From Spirochaetales bacterium (GTDB lineage: Bacteria > Spirochaetota > Spirochaetia > Treponematales > UBA12059), in the NCBI GenBank assembly GCA_016938515.1, contig JAFGUM010000083.1, forward strand, positions 1 to 6,168: a stretch of 6,168 nucleotides of DNA, read 5' to 3'. The translations under genes and the position numbers were made by a program. The notes below the pieces were generated by a model. The model was not told the DNA's origin. It saw only the letters and a list, made by a program, of their open reading frames with translations, and ran no database searches. Below are positions 5,584 to 6,168 of this stretch, piece by piece; the stretch's first letter is position 1, and every line of letters starts with the position of its first letter.

Positions 5584-6168
5584 ATGAAGCATTCACGTTT
5601 GGTTATCGTCGCGCTCGTAGTCATATCCTCTGTCCTGGCTTCGTGCGGAGTCAGGCAGCGGGCCGCGCCGGAACTGAAACGGCGGGTGCAAGCCAGGGCG
5701 CCCTCAATCGGACTTGTATTTGACGTGGGCGACAGGCACGACGCTTCGTTCAACCATTCAGCGTACCAGGGACTCGTCATGCTGGCCAGGGATGTCAACG
5801 GCCAGATTCGAGACGATCCCGACGCAGAGTTCGGTTACATGCTGGACATCAGGGTGCTGGAGTCGAAGGTAGGCGGCGCCGATAGGGAGCAGCTGCTCCG
5901 AAGCCTGGCTGAAGAAGATCGCGACCTGGTTATCGCAGTTGGCTTCCTGTTCGCCGATTCCATCGGGTCGGTATCAAGAGACTTCCCCCGCACCCACTTT
6001 GCGCTCATAGACGGCACGGTGCCAGATCTAAACTCATCGTCGTCAATAACGTGCGTCGGTTTCGCTGAACACGAAGGTTCTTTTCTCGTAGGCGCGTACG
6101 CCGGGCTGCTGGCAGCCCAGGCCGGTTCCGAGTACCGTATCGGATTCGTAGGCGGCATGGACACGCCG
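5584..6168 (+). CDS. BMP/PnrA-family nucleoside-binding lipoprotein of an ABC importer (3' end outside the window)
   Basis: This is the substrate-binding protein of a probable nucleoside ABC importer, anchored by lipid to the outer face of the cytoplasmic membrane. Residues 1-21 form a lipoprotein signal: MKHSR, a hydrophobic stretch (6-18), then the lipobox LASC with the lipid-bearing C21. A charged linker (22-40) leads to the Bmp domain. Its blocks are GLVFDVGD (43-50), SFNHSAYQGL (55-64), VGFLFADSI (119-127), FALIDG (139-144), EHEGSFLVGAYAG (162-174) and IGFVGGMD (186-193). F56, N57 and D125 fall where PnrA-type proteins contact the nucleoside, judging from family pattern. The reading frame is open to the last base; 195 codons are visible of a usual 330-370. 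It follows deoC by 78 nt, which fits deoxynucleoside use. Other BMP members bind other small ligands or act as surface antigens, so the ligand is inferred. Confidence 0.9.
   Translation, partial: MKHSRLVIVALVVISSVLASCGVRQRAAPELKRRVQARAPSIGLVFDVGDRHDASFNHSAYQGLVMLARDVNGQIRDDPDAEFGYMLDIRVLESKVGGADREQLLRSLAEEDRDLVIAVGFLFADSIGSVSRDFPRTHFALIDGTVPDLNSSSSITCVGFAEHEGSFLVGAYAGLLAAQAGSEYRIGFVGGMDTP

Overview
The window holds five protein genes, all typical of a bacterium: one on the minus strand, then four in a row on the plus strand, the last cut by the right edge. The DNA is GC-rich, yet AGG (Arg) and ATA (Ile) codons are common. Shine-Dalgarno sequences are strong (AAGGAGG, GGAGGG, AGGAGG, GGAGG) and one gene starts with GTG. 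Together with the ValRS length and the lipoprotein-type nucleoside-binding protein, this suggests a free-living, probably Gram-positive-type (monoderm) bacterium such as a deep-branching actinobacterium, firmicute or chloroflexi-like lineage. That placement is inference; no rRNA or other taxonomic marker is present.

Layout. Positions 1-81 are a downstream flank with a 9-bp perfect hairpin and one copy of an 18-bp repeat. Positions 82-1305 (minus) encode an M29-family metallo-aminopeptidase. Positions 1306-1547 are a divergent intergenic region with two further, oppositely facing copies of the 18-bp repeat and candidate promoters on both strands. Positions 1548-4199 are valS (valyl-tRNA synthetase). 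Positions 4208-4819 are a stand-alone HD-domain protein resembling the hydrolase half of RelA/SpoT (small alarmone hydrolase type). Positions 4834-5505 are deoC (deoxyribose-phosphate aldolase). After a 78-nt gap with a hairpin and a -10-like box, 5584-6168 is the first 195 codons of a BMP/PnrA-type nucleoside-binding lipoprotein.

Functional reading. valS, the HD gene and deoC are packed 8 and 14 nt apart and are probably one transcript: charging of tRNA-Val, a putative alarmone hydrolase, and the last step of deoxynucleoside breakdown. deoC and the BMP lipoprotein fit one job, taking up nucleosides and burning the deoxyribose. The aminopeptidase would release amino acids from peptides in the cytosol.

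The least ordinary signal is the 18-bp motif ACAAGGTTCGATGAACTA. Two perfect copies lie inverted around an 80-bp core in the divergent intergenic region. A third copy with one mismatch sits directly after the aminopeptidase stop codon, so the gene is bracketed by inverted copies. It may be the end of a small mobile (MITE-like) element with TA borders, or a regulator-binding site. I saw no rRNA, tRNA, CRISPR array, transposase or clear T-box in the window, and no frameshifted gene.
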